NCBI RefSeq assembly: GCF_035645195.1
Contig: NZ_DASQNA010000008.1
Location: 1-64,000, forward strand
DNA from: Paenibacillus sp.
GTDB taxonomy: Bacteria > Bacillota > Bacilli > Paenibacillales > YIM-B00363
Reading direction: 5' to 3'
DNA length: 64,000 nt
Below, piece by piece: positions 26,590 to 34,620 of the stretch. A program made the translations under genes and the position numbers. Each line of letters opens with the position of its first letter. Positions within the stretch are counted from its first letter, which is position 1. The notes beneath the pieces are model-generated. The model saw only the letters and a program-made list of their open reading frames with translations. It did not search any database and was not told the DNA's origin.

Positions 26590-26806
26590 GCCGGGACGGG
26601 GGCGGTCTGCGGCGACAGCACAACATCGGTGCGGTCGGCGGGGAAGAGCGCAAAAAGCGTGCGGTCGAGGCGGGCAGCGGCGGAAGGACGGGGGATGGCG
26701 GTCGGCTGGGACGGGGGCGGTCTGCGGCGACAGCACAACATTTGTACGGTCGGCGGGAAAGAGCGCAAAAAGCGTGCGGTCGAGGCGGGCAGCGGCGCAA
26801 GGCGGA
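26590..26806. repeat. Second tandem array of the 115-bp repeat family (two units)
   Basis: GGGACGGGGGCGGTCTGCGG occurs at 26593 and again at 26708, a period of 115 bp. Each unit contains GACAGCACAACAT and AGAGCGCAAAAAGCGTGCGG, the same half-motifs and period as the array at 1-459. The array fills the gene-free interval between the terminator and the minus-strand ferredoxin gene. Confidence 0.85.
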
Positions 26807-26886
26807 TGAATGCAAAATGCAAAACACGCACTCGTAAATGCAAAAATCGCGAACCCCGGACGTGGCCGCCGAGATTCGCGATTCGT

Positions 26887-27222
26887 TCATTGCGCCGCGT
26901 TGATGCGCCGCTGCGCGATATTGTTCAAGCGCTCCAAATCTTTCTCGCCCCAAGCGACCGTGACGTCGCCGGTGATGAACGTTTGGCAGGCGAGCCGGAA
27001 GCCTTGGTCGATCCGTTCTTGGCCGAGACGGTCGATTTCCTTTTTCATCACCTTGCTCACGTATTCGCGGCCCTCCACGATGCGCACCTTGCACGTTCCG
27101 CAGAGCCCGCCTCCGCACTTATAGGGAACGGCCCCCTCGTATCGAATGGACGTTCGGAGCAGGTTGGCGTCCTTGTCGACTTCGATCGCTTTCCCAGAGG
27201 TTTCAAATCGCAGCGTTGGCAT
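26887..27222 (-). CDS. 2Fe-2S ferredoxin-type protein (plant type)
   Basis: This 111-aa soluble electron carrier has cluster ligands C36, C41 and C44 (CGGGLCGTC) and C79 (FRLACQ). It shares the fold and the QGFRLACQ-like segment with the ferredoxin at 25911 but differs elsewhere, so the pair is an old duplication or two separate recruitments. The ATG at 27222 follows GGGAGGG. It is transcribed divergently from the aspartate-dehydrogenase-like gene, with a GntR-type palindrome between them, so both may share control. Confidence 0.9.
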   Translation of the reverse strand: MPTLRFETSGKAIEVDKDANLLRTSIRYEGAVPYKCGGGLCGTCKVRIVEGREYVSKVMKKEIDRLGQERIDQGFRLACQTFITGDVTVAWGEKDLERLNNIAQRRINAAQ

Positions 27223-27266
27223 TCGGCATCCCTCCCTATCGGTTAGCTAGATTATAGCACAGGGAC

Positions 27267-27292
27267 ATTGTATATGGTATACCAAATACAAT
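27267..27292. promoter_or_regulatory. GntR operator site E in the divergent ferredoxin/dehydrogenase promoter
   Basis: A 26-bp perfect palindrome: ATTGTAT (27267-27273), TGGTATACCA (27275-27284) and ATACAAT (27286-27292), with single A bases between. It shares the GGTATACC core and the TATACCAAA half with sites C and D, though the half-site spacing differs. Confidence 0.75.
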
Positions 27293-27353
27293 ATTTTTGC
27301 TATGATGATAGAGAACAGTCTACCGAAACAACTACGGAAAGGCGGGGCCAAAC

Positions 27354-28166
27354 ATGCTGCAGGTCGGGATCATCGGCTACGGAACGATCGGCGAGGACGT
27401 GGCGGAGGCGATTCGCCAAGGGAAAGCGGGCGCGGCGGTCGTTACGTCCGTTTTAGTAAGAGATCAACGGAAAGCCATTCAGGCGAGCGGAGGAGAAGCG
27501 CCGTTCGCGTTCGTCGAGGCGCCGGAGACTTTCTTCGCGAAGAAGCATGACGTGATCGTGGAATGCGCCGGACACGGGGCGGTCCGCGCTTACGGGGAAA
27601 TGGCGCTGCGGAGCGGAGCCGACTTGATGCTCGTCAGCGTAGGAGCGCTCGCGGACGAAGAGCTGCGAAGCCGAATCACCGTGGCGGCGGTTGAAACCGG
27701 CCGGAAAATCGTCGTTCCTTCCGCGGCGATCGGGGGCTTGGACCGCATCGCGGCGGGAAGCGTCGGCGCGATCGACGAGGTGACGCTGACGACGCGCAAG
27801 CCGCCGAAGGCGTGGTACGGCACCGCCGTGGAGAAGCAGGTGGACCTTGCGGCGCTCTCCGAACCGTTCCTGGCGTTCGCGGGGCCCGCGCGGGAAGCCG
27901 CCGTCAAGTTTCCGGAAAGCGTCAACGTCTCGGCGGCGCTCTCTCTGGCGGGCGTAGGCTTCGACGCGACGAAGGTGAAGGTGTACGCCGATCCAACGGT
28001 GACCCGCAATACGCACGAAATTACCGCTTCGGGATTGTTCGGGCGCGTCCGGGTGGAAATCAGCAATACGCCGTCAGAGCGCAATCCGAAAACCGGTTAT
28101 ATCGTAGCCATGAGCGTCGTCAAAAACTTGAAGGATCGAACGAGCCCGTTCGTCGTCGGCACGTAA
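27354..28166 (+). CDS. Aspartate dehydrogenase-like protein (NadX family)
   Basis: This 270-aa NAD(P)-dependent oxidoreductase has an N-terminal Rossmann motif (VGIIGYGTIGEDVAEAI) and the NadX/DUF108 C-terminal domain (VPSAAIGGLDRIAAGSVG, TTRKPPKAW, SVNVSAALSLAGVGFD). Family enzymes interconvert aspartate and iminosuccinate/oxaloacetate, some for NAD synthesis. No nadA or nadC is adjacent, and a GntR-type palindrome lies upstream, so a catabolic role (deaminating an amino acid or reducing an imine) is likelier here. The ATG at 27354 follows GGAAAGGCGGGG. Confidence 0.87.
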   Translation: MLQVGIIGYGTIGEDVAEAIRQGKAGAAVVTSVLVRDQRKAIQASGGEAPFAFVEAPETFFAKKHDVIVECAGHGAVRAYGEMALRSGADLMLVSVGALADEELRSRITVAAVETGRKIVVPSAAIGGLDRIAAGSVGAIDEVTLTTRKPPKAWYGTAVEKQVDLAALSEPFLAFAGPAREAAVKFPESVNVSAALSLAGVGFDATKVKVYADPTVTRNTHEITASGLFGRVRVEISNTPSERNPKTGYIVAMSVVKNLKDRTSPFVVGT

Positions 28167-28195
28167 GGCCGCCGCCCGCCGCCCGCCGCCCGCCG

Positions 28196-28666
28196 CTATT
28201 CGAAGCGGATAAATACTTCTTCGAACCGGTCGTTGATTTTGCGCTTCGTCAGCTTGACCTGCAACACGCCGTCCTTGAACAAGGCGCGGCATGTGGACGG
28301 CGAAACGAAGGCCGGCAAATCGACCGTCTGCGCGGCGTCCCCCGGCAAGCCTTCGATGCGAAGCTTCTGCACGCCCGCGAACACGCGAAGGCGGCGGGCT
28401 TTAATCCGCTCGGGCACGCGGAAGCGGACGATCAAATGATGATGGGTTTGGAAAAGTTCATACGTCAACGGCCGTCCCGAACGCCGGGGCGGCCGTTTGG
28501 CGCCGCGGGCGCCGGCGGCGGTCAGCGCATCCTTCACGACGCCGTCCACGTAATCGGTGATCCAGCGAAAGTCTTCGTTCGCCGCGTCGAATTCGAACGG
28601 CGATCCTTCGTTCATCCATTGCCGGAAGGCATCCCAGTACCCTCGATTCCACTGCTCGTCGGCCAC
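28196..28666 (-). CDS. Hsp20/alpha-crystallin-like protein
   Basis: This 156-aa protein has an alpha-crystallin-like beta-sandwich in its second half (HHHLIVRFRVPERIKARRLRVFAGVQKLRIEG, FKDGVLQVKLTKRK) and an unusual acidic, aromatic N-terminus. It lies next to the gerP operon, so it may be a spore-associated small heat-shock-like protein similar to CotP or GerT; this is inference. The start is GTG 28666 behind AAGGAGGGG. It is transcribed away from gerP. Confidence 0.78.
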   Translation of the reverse strand: MADEQWNRGYWDAFRQWMNEGSPFEFDAANEDFRWITDYVDGVVKDALTAAGARGAKRPPRRSGRPLTYELFQTHHHLIVRFRVPERIKARRLRVFAGVQKLRIEGLPGDAAQTVDLPAFVSPSTCRALFKDGVLQVKLTKRKINDRFEEVFIRFE

Positions 28667-28815
28667 GGCCGCCCCTCCTTCGCGAATTCGTTATTCCCAA
28701 CGTCGTATCAGTATATGGAAAGCTGGGCTCCGCGGTGACCTTCCGGATAAAGGAGGCACACCCGGGCGTTAACCCACATATGATGTGGCATACTTCGGCA
28801 GGGAGGGGGCGACCC

Positions 28816-29052
28816 ATGCCATCGATTGTAGGCAACGTAAAAATCAACACCGTCGGGCCTAGTTCGATCGTCAACTTCGGCGACGCGTATCAAATGTCGC
28901 CGAAGAGCACGTCGAAAACGTTCGCCGGCGCCGGCTCGTTCGTAACGGGCGACCTTGCGAACACGAGGCAAGCGGTCAGCAGCACGAACACGTTCGATCC
29001 GGATGTGGCGGATTCGAACAACGCCACCAGCCAAGGCGGAGTCGTGGCATGA
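28816..29052 (+). CDS. gerPA: Spore germination protein GerPA/GerPF family
   Basis: This 78-aa protein has the family hallmark VNFGDAYQMSPKSTSKTFAG followed by GSFVTGD and NTFDPDVAD. GerP proteins are made in the mother cell and help germinants cross the spore coat. gerPA and gerPF are homologous; its first position supports gerPA. The ATG at 28816 follows GGGAGGGGG. CATATGATG at 28777 could be a SigK-type -10, but the evidence is weak. The gene overlaps gerPB by four bases. Confidence 0.9.
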   Translation: MPSIVGNVKINTVGPSSIVNFGDAYQMSPKSTSKTFAGAGSFVTGDLANTRQAVSSTNTFDPDVADSNNATSQGGVVA

Positions 29053-29255
29053 ACTGGACGATTCACCAAAGCATCGTCATCCACCAGCTGCGCGTCGACA
29101 GCGTCACCAATTCGTCGGTCGTCCAGATCGGCACGTCCGGGCAAATCAGCTCGTTATCGAATTTGTACAACACCGGAGGCTTCACGGGACCGGCGCCCGA
29201 GCCCGTCGGCGGATCGCCTGAGCTCGTCGTTCCGCTGCCGGCGCCGACTCCGTAA
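29049..29255 (+). CDS. gerPB: Spore germination protein GerPB
   Basis: This 68-aa protein has the GerPB pattern (IHQSIVIHQLRVDSVTNSSVVQIGTSGQI) and a Pro-rich tail. Its ATG overlaps the gerPA stop. It is expected in the coat region of the spore and acts with the other GerP proteins in germinant access. Confidence 0.9.
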   Translation: MNWTIHQSIVIHQLRVDSVTNSSVVQIGTSGQISSLSNLYNTGGFTGPAPEPVGGSPELVVPLPAPTP

Positions 29256-29315
29256 GCGAACTCGATTAACCTCTTTCACTGGCGCATACATATGTACAGT
29301 GAAGGAGGAGTGCGC

Positions 29316-29942
29316 GTGGACCCTTGGAGCGTAACGGAACAGATTCATCGGCTGTATGCCGAAACGGCACGGCTCGCGGAGAGGCTGCAGCAGGCGGAGG
29401 AGAAGCTGGAGCGAATGTCGCGGGAATTGAACGAGCTGAAGCAGCGTCCGACCGGCGTGGAGAAAATCGAATATCGATTCGACCAGTTGAAAATCGATAC
29501 GTTGCAGGGGACGCTTCATATCGGCATCCGGCCCGAGGACGCTTCGGGGGAGCCGATTTGGACGCTGGGCGGAAGCCCGGCGCCGGCGGCGGGACCGCCA
29601 GCCGCGGGATCTCCGGCCATGCCGTCGATGCCGTCTCCTTTTTTAAACATTCAAAGAAGCGTACGTCAGTACATTAACGAAACGGTGCCGCCGACGCTCG
29701 CCCGCTTGTGCGAAGAGGTCGATTACGACCTGGAGCCCGAGGAGCTCGACCGCGTGGTCGGCGATTTGCAATCCCAAGTGGATGCGCGCATCGCGCACTA
29801 TATGAAGATTTCTACACATGACCCGGGCAGCGAGCCGGAACGGTTCGAACGGTCCGTGGCGGAACGCACGATCCGCGACGTCGAAGAAGGCATCCGCCGA
29901 TTCGTCGCCGGACGCAAGCCGCCGTCCGGGCAAGGAGGATGA
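29316..29942 (+). CDS. gerPC: Spore germination protein GerPC
   Basis: This 208-aa protein starts with a coiled coil (about residues 5-42) followed by the conserved VEKIEYRFDQLKIDTLQGTLHIG block, a Pro/Ala-rich linker and a helical C-terminal half. The start is GTG 29316, six bases after GAAGGAGGAG; an upstream ATG at 29292 lies before that ribosome site. The GerPC coiled coil is thought to mediate oligomerization within the coat. Confidence 0.9.
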   Translation: MDPWSVTEQIHRLYAETARLAERLQQAEEKLERMSRELNELKQRPTGVEKIEYRFDQLKIDTLQGTLHIGIRPEDASGEPIWTLGGSPAPAAGPPAAGSPAMPSMPSPFLNIQRSVRQYINETVPPTLARLCEEVDYDLEPEELDRVVGDLQSQVDARIAHYMKISTHDPGSEPERFERSVAERTIRDVEEGIRRFVAGRKPPSGQGG

Positions 29943-29948
29943 GTCCGC

Positions 29949-30152
29949 ATGATTCGAATGACCGTCGTCAACCGGGAGCTGTCCGTCGGCTCCATCCGCG
30001 TCGTGGGGGTAGCGAGCGCTTCCGTGCTGCTCGTCGGCGACGCCCGCACGATCCGCAATTCGTCGATATTCGATACACCGCCGGAATCCGTCATCGTCGG
30101 CCCGCTGCAGCCGCTGCCGCCGGAATCGCCGCAGGAGGCGGAGGAGCGGTGA
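29949..30152 (+). CDS. gerPD: Spore germination protein GerPD
   Basis: This 67-aa protein has the GerPD signature (VVNRELSVGSIRVVGVASASVLLVGDA). It starts seven bases after gerPC and overlaps gerPE by four bases. The C-terminal tail is Pro/Glu-rich. Confidence 0.9.
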   Translation: MIRMTVVNRELSVGSIRVVGVASASVLLVGDARTIRNSSIFDTPPESVIVGPLQPLPPESPQEAEER

Positions 30153-30577
30153 ATCGAACGCGGCGCTGGTCCGTCGTCGGCGACCTTTACGTGAACACCC
30201 TCTCGAACTCGGGTATTTTGTTGATCGGCGACGGCGAGCGGGCGGACAACCGATCGCGGGCGATCGCGGTGAAGCGGGAATACCCCGTGTTTCGAGGGGA
30301 CGAAGGCAGCTTCGAGCGGTACGCGCTGTTTCGCGCCGCCATCCCTTCGCCGAAGGCGATGGAGGAGCCCGAGGTGCGGATCGTCAACGAAGGCGGGGCG
30401 ATTCGCGTCGGCCGCGTCGCGGTCATCGCCGCATCGAACACCGCCGTCGTCCAGATCGGTTCGACCGGCTCCGTCTCGAACGAAGCGCGGACGAAACAGT
30501 TTCGCCAGCTGCTGCCCGAGACGGCCGCGGCGCAAGGCGGCGTCCCCGGCCGTACGAATAGAACGCCGTCGATCTAG
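30149..30577 (+). CDS. gerPE: Spore germination protein GerPE
   Basis: This 142-aa protein matches GerPE: a SVVGDLYVNTLSNSGILLIGD start and a final VAVIAASNTAVVQIGSTGSV block related to the other GerP proteins. The start is GTG 30149, overlapping the gerPD stop, with GGAGGCGGAGG upstream. It is the last gerP gene here; no gerPF follows, and a germinant receptor operon begins 36 bases downstream. Confidence 0.88.
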   Translation: MNRTRRWSVVGDLYVNTLSNSGILLIGDGERADNRSRAIAVKREYPVFRGDEGSFERYALFRAAIPSPKAMEEPEVRIVNEGGAIRVGRVAVIAASNTAVVQIGSTGSVSNEARTKQFRQLLPETAAAQGGVPGRTNRTPSI

Positions 30578-30612
30578 GGAACGATATCCAAAAACGCAAA
30601 GTTGGCGGAAGC

Positions 30613-32295
30613 ATGAAAAAAAGGAAAACCGTGCTGCATTCGTTCCTGAAGCAGCTGCGCCGAGGCTTATCCGATCCGGCTTCCGGCACGGACCGTTTCA
30701 GCATGGGCGGCCGAAGCGCCCCGCCGGGACCGAAGCCGCAGGAGGCTGACCGCAGCGAACAGGCGGGGGCGGCGCCGGGGGCGTCGCGGCTGACCGGGGA
30801 TCCGCAGCGGGACGTTCGAGCCATGGAGGCGATGTTTCACGCGCCGCGCAACGGCGATTTCAAAACGAGCGCCCTGCGGCTGAACGCCGGCACCGGACAA
30901 AGCTTCGGCATCGTCATTACGTATCTGCAGGGCGCGGCCGACGAAACGAAGATCGACGAGACGGTCGTTCGGCCGCTGAAGGCCGCGGCGGCGGCGAGGG
31001 AGAAGTTGACGCCGTCCAATCTGCATCTGTACGCGGCGCAGACGTCGCCGCTGTCGCATGCCGAGACGTACGAACAGGTCGCCGGCGCGATATTGAATGG
31101 GAGCGCCGCGATCTTCGCGCCGGGGGAGCGGCGGGCGCTGCTCGTGCCGGCGGCGCGGGTCGAGCACCGTTCCGTCGGCGACGCCAAGACGGAGCTCGTC
31201 ATCCGCGGCCCGCACGAAGGGTTCATCGAATCGATCGAGACGAACGTCGCGCTGCTGCGCAAGACGATCCGCTCCGAGCATTTGGTCGCCGAATATATCG
31301 AGCTGGAACGGATGTACCGGACGAAAGCCGCGATCGTCTACCTCGGTAACGTAGCGAACGAGAAGCTGGTAGGCGAGGTGCGCCGGCGGTTAACCGGCAT
31401 CGAGATGGAATACCCAGTGAACGCGCTCGTGCTGCAGCAGCTGATCGAGGACAAGCCGAGCTCGCTGCTGCCGACGCTGACCGCGACCGAGCGGCCGGAC
31501 CGCGCCGCCGGCTCGCTGATCGACGGCGGCGTCGTCGTACTGGCGGGCGGCACGCCGTTCGCCCTGCTGTGTCCGACGACGTTCTGGACGCTGTTCCATA
31601 CGTCCGAAGAAATTTATACGCGCCCGGCATACGCGAATTTCATTCGCTTCATTCGCTTGTTCGCGGCGTTTTTCGCTTTGTTCGCGCCCGGCGTGTACAT
31701 TTCTCTAGTCAATTTCCAACCGGAGATGCTGCCGACCGACCTGATGTTCCATATCGCGGGAAACCGCGAGCTGCTGCCGTTTCCGACGCTCGTCGAAATT
31801 TTGCTGATGGAGCTCGCCTTCGAGCTGATTCGGGAAGCGGGCATACGCATTCCTTCGGTCATCGGCTCGACGATCGGCATCGTCGGCGCGCTCATTTTGG
31901 GACAAGCGGCCGTACAGGCGAACCTCGTGTCGCCGCTGCTCGTCATTTTGGTGTCGATTACCGGGCTCGGCTCGTTCGCCGTGCCGAATCAAGATTTGTC
32001 GTACGCGATTCGGCTCGGCCGATTTTCGTTTTTGATCCTCGGGGCGACGCTCGGCTTTTTCGGCATTTCGCTCGGAGTCGTAATTATGCTCGGCCATATG
32101 GCGTCCCTGCAATCGTTCGGCGTGCCGTTTTTGGCCCCGCTTTACCCCGAGATGGAAGCGAACCGGGACTATATTTTCCGAAGCTCGCTGTGGAAGCAAA
32201 CGGCGTACGGACAATTCACAAGGCCGCAGAAGAAGAGGCGGGCGATCGGCGCCATCCGGAAATGGAAGAACGTCTGGGAGGAGCGCTCGCCGTGA
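30613..32295 (+). CDS. Spore germinant receptor A subunit (GerA family)
   Basis: This 560-aa inner-membrane protein of the dormant spore helps sense nutrient germinants. The N-terminal soluble part (about 1-330) carries the GerA-type domain (ERMYRTKAAIVYLGNVANEKLV, VNALVLQQLIEDKPSSLLPT). The C-terminal half has about five to six membrane segments, with the conserved PTDLMFHIAGNRELLPFPTLVE and RIPSVIGSTIGIVGALILGQAAVQANLVSP blocks. The ligand cannot be predicted. It is the first gene of an XA-XB-XC-XD operon and overlaps the B subunit start by four bases. Confidence 0.93.
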   Translation: MKKRKTVLHSFLKQLRRGLSDPASGTDRFSMGGRSAPPGPKPQEADRSEQAGAAPGASRLTGDPQRDVRAMEAMFHAPRNGDFKTSALRLNAGTGQSFGIVITYLQGAADETKIDETVVRPLKAAAAAREKLTPSNLHLYAAQTSPLSHAETYEQVAGAILNGSAAIFAPGERRALLVPAARVEHRSVGDAKTELVIRGPHEGFIESIETNVALLRKTIRSEHLVAEYIELERMYRTKAAIVYLGNVANEKLVGEVRRRLTGIEMEYPVNALVLQQLIEDKPSSLLPTLTATERPDRAAGSLIDGGVVVLAGGTPFALLCPTTFWTLFHTSEEIYTRPAYANFIRFIRLFAAFFALFAPGVYISLVNFQPEMLPTDLMFHIAGNRELLPFPTLVEILLMELAFELIREAGIRIPSVIGSTIGIVGALILGQAAVQANLVSPLLVILVSITGLGSFAVPNQDLSYAIRLGRFSFLILGATLGFFGISLGVVIMLGHMASLQSFGVPFLAPLYPEMEANRDYIFRSSLWKQTAYGQFTRPQKKRRAIGAIRKWKNVWEERSP

Positions 32296-33419
32296 TCGTA
32301 AAGGACGGATATATCGGCTACAAAGAATGGTCGGCGTTCGCGCTCGTCACGACGGGCGCCAAAATGCTGAACCCTTCCCCGGTTATCCTGACCGAGTACG
32401 GTCGGGAAGCGGCTTGGCTGCTGTCGCTGACGGCGGGCGCCGTCAACCTCGCGCTGCTCTTCGTCGTCTTCCGGTTCATGCGGCCGTATCCGGGGCTCGG
32501 CCTGCTCGACGTCGTCGAGAAACGCTCCGGACGGTTGTTCGCGAGAGGCTTCGCGTTCGCGCTGTGGCTCGGGTTCGGCGCCAACGGCTTCCTCAATCTG
32601 CGGCTGCTCGTGGACCAGGCGAAAATCGTAACCTTGCCGCAGACGCCCGTCTCCGTGCTGATGGCGGCGACGCTGGTCGTCTCCTTGTATCTCGCGTACA
32701 AAGGGGTCGAGACGCTGGGACGCGTCTGCCGCATTTTGCTGCCGTGGCTGTTCGCCGCCGTATTTTCGGTCGCCGCGCTCGTCGCGAACCGCTACGTCTT
32801 TTACAATTTCGCGCCATGGTTCGGACCGGGTCTCGTCAAGATCGGCTGGGAAGGTCTCCGCCACGCGCTGTATTTCGGGGAGTCGTTCGCGCTGCCGGTG
32901 CTCGCGCTGTTCGTCCGGAAGACGGAGGATTTTGAAAAGGGGCTGCTGAGCGGCACCGTGTACGCGATCGCGGCGACGACGTTCGTCATTGCGGTCATGC
33001 AGCTCGTTCTGGGGAGCCCAGGAGCCGAAAGCGTCGCGTTTCCGTTCTTGGAGCTGTCCCGCATGATTTACATCAATCGGTTCATCCAGCATCTTGAAGG
33101 CGTCTACTCGGCGATTTGGCTGCTGATCGCGTTCACGCAAATTGCTCTAGAATTGTACCTTGCGAATTTTCTCTTCGCCCAGCTGTTCGGCGTGAAGCGG
33201 TTCCGGCCGATGCTGCTGCCGACGGCGTCGCTGTTTTTCATGCTGGCGCTGCTGCCGCAGTATTTTTACGAAACGATTTTGTGGAAGGACCGGTACCTGA
33301 TTCAACTGGGAGGCTTGGTGATATATGGCACGTTCTTCTGCGCGTGGATCGCGTCCTGGTTCCGCGGCGTTCCGGAGGAGCGGGAAGGCGCTGGCGGCGG
33401 CGCTGACGCTCCTGCTTAG
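32292..33419 (+). CDS. Spore germinant receptor B subunit (GerAB/amino-acid permease-like)
   Basis: This 375-aa integral membrane protein of the APC-related GerAB family has about ten segments and is thought to form the germinant-binding site. It opens DGYIGYKEWSAFALVTTGAKMLNPSP, the family pattern. The start is GTG 32292, which overlaps the A-subunit stop. The gene overlaps the C subunit by 95 bases. Confidence 0.92.
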   Translation: MIVKDGYIGYKEWSAFALVTTGAKMLNPSPVILTEYGREAAWLLSLTAGAVNLALLFVVFRFMRPYPGLGLLDVVEKRSGRLFARGFAFALWLGFGANGFLNLRLLVDQAKIVTLPQTPVSVLMAATLVVSLYLAYKGVETLGRVCRILLPWLFAAVFSVAALVANRYVFYNFAPWFGPGLVKIGWEGLRHALYFGESFALPVLALFVRKTEDFEKGLLSGTVYAIAATTFVIAVMQLVLGSPGAESVAFPFLELSRMIYINRFIQHLEGVYSAIWLLIAFTQIALELYLANFLFAQLFGVKRFRPMLLPTASLFFMLALLPQYFYETILWKDRYLIQLGGLVIYGTFFCAWIASWFRGVPEEREGAGGGADAPA

Positions 33420-34620
33420 CGCCGCGGCGTTGAGCGGCTGCTGGGACAGCCGGGAGCTCGAGGAGTACGCGTTCGTGACCGTCGTCGGCATCGACGAAGG
33501 GGAGGACGAAGGAACGATACGCGTCACGTACCAAATTTCGAAGCCGAGAAACTTTTCGAGCAGAGAAGCCGCCACTAGCGCGGAGGACGCGTCGGAAATC
33601 ATTTCGCTGGAGGCGCCTTCGCTGTTTACTTCCCGCAATTTGATCAACGTCGGGACGAGCCGGGCGCTGACGCTCGTGCAGGCGAAGGTGCTCGTCGTGT
33701 CCGAAGCGTTCGCGAGGAACGGGGACGTGCTCATGAGGCTGGACTCGCTCGTCCGGGAGCGCGATTTTCGCCGGGATATCGTCCTCGTTACGGTGAAAGG
33801 CAAAGCGGAGGAGTTTATGAGAGCGAACAAGCCGCAGCTCGAGAAGGCGCCGTACCGGTTTTACGAGCTGATTTCCCAAACGGCGGCCGCGTCGGGGCTC
33901 GTGCCGGATACGCAGCTGCACGACTTTATCGTCGATACCGAAAGCTCGAACCGGACTGCGGTGACGATGCTGGCGGCGGTGCAGGAAGAGGATATCGACG
34001 GGGAGGGGCAGCCGTTCGACCTGACCGATTTGACGGCCGGGGAGCTGCGCATTGACGCGGCCAACCGGGTGCAGTTTCTCGGCTCGGCCGTCTACCGCGG
34101 CCAGAAGCTCGTCGGCACGCTGACGGGGCGGGAGACGCGCATGATGCAGCTGCTCCAAGGGAGAGTCGAGCAATTCAACTTGTTCGTCGCCGATCCCGAC
34201 GAGGAGGGGCGCGTCGTGTCGATGCAGGCGCGGCAGCAGGAGCGGCCCGACGTGACCGTGAATCCGTTCGCCGACCCGATTCGCATCAAGGTGCGCCTGC
34301 GCCTCGATGTCGATCTGGCGGGGCAGCAGAACAACCGCGAATCCGTCACGTCGGAGGATCGCATCCGGAAGTTGGAACGCACCGTCAGCCGGCGGCTTCA
34401 GGAAACGATCGAGCGGGTCGTCGACAAATCGCAGCGGGAGCTTAAGGGCGATATCTTCCGGTTTTATCGGGTCGGTCGACTCCGCTGCATGACGGACGGC
34501 TGCTGGAACGGTGTTCGCTGGGAGGAGCGGTATCCGCGGGCGAAGGTCGCCGTCGAAGTGGTGACGCACATTCGGCGGACGGGCAAGCAGCTGGACACCG
34601 TCAAGGGGGACGGCGCATGA
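33325..34620 (+). CDS. Spore germinant receptor C subunit (Ger(x)C lipoprotein)
   Basis: This 431-aa lipoprotein has an Arg-rich signal sequence and lipobox LSGC (Cys about residue 38) followed by WDSRELEEYAFVTVVGID, the Ger(x)C hallmark. The C-terminal domain (VVDKSQRELKGDIFRFYR) also matches. It is anchored on the outer face of the spore inner membrane. ATG 33325 gives a 95-base overlap with the B subunit, unusual but common in ger operons. Its stop overlaps the small D-subunit start (ATGA). Confidence 0.92.
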   Translation: MARSSARGSRPGSAAFRRSGKALAAALTLLLSAAALSGCWDSRELEEYAFVTVVGIDEGEDEGTIRVTYQISKPRNFSSREAATSAEDASEIISLEAPSLFTSRNLINVGTSRALTLVQAKVLVVSEAFARNGDVLMRLDSLVRERDFRRDIVLVTVKGKAEEFMRANKPQLEKAPYRFYELISQTAAASGLVPDTQLHDFIVDTESSNRTAVTMLAAVQEEDIDGEGQPFDLTDLTAGELRIDAANRVQFLGSAVYRGQKLVGTLTGRETRMMQLLQGRVEQFNLFVADPDEEGRVVSMQARQQERPDVTVNPFADPIRIKVRLRLDVDLAGQQNNRESVTSEDRIRKLERTVSRRLQETIERVVDKSQRELKGDIFRFYRVGRLRCMTDGCWNGVRWEERYPRAKVAVEVVTHIRRTGKQLDTVKGDGA

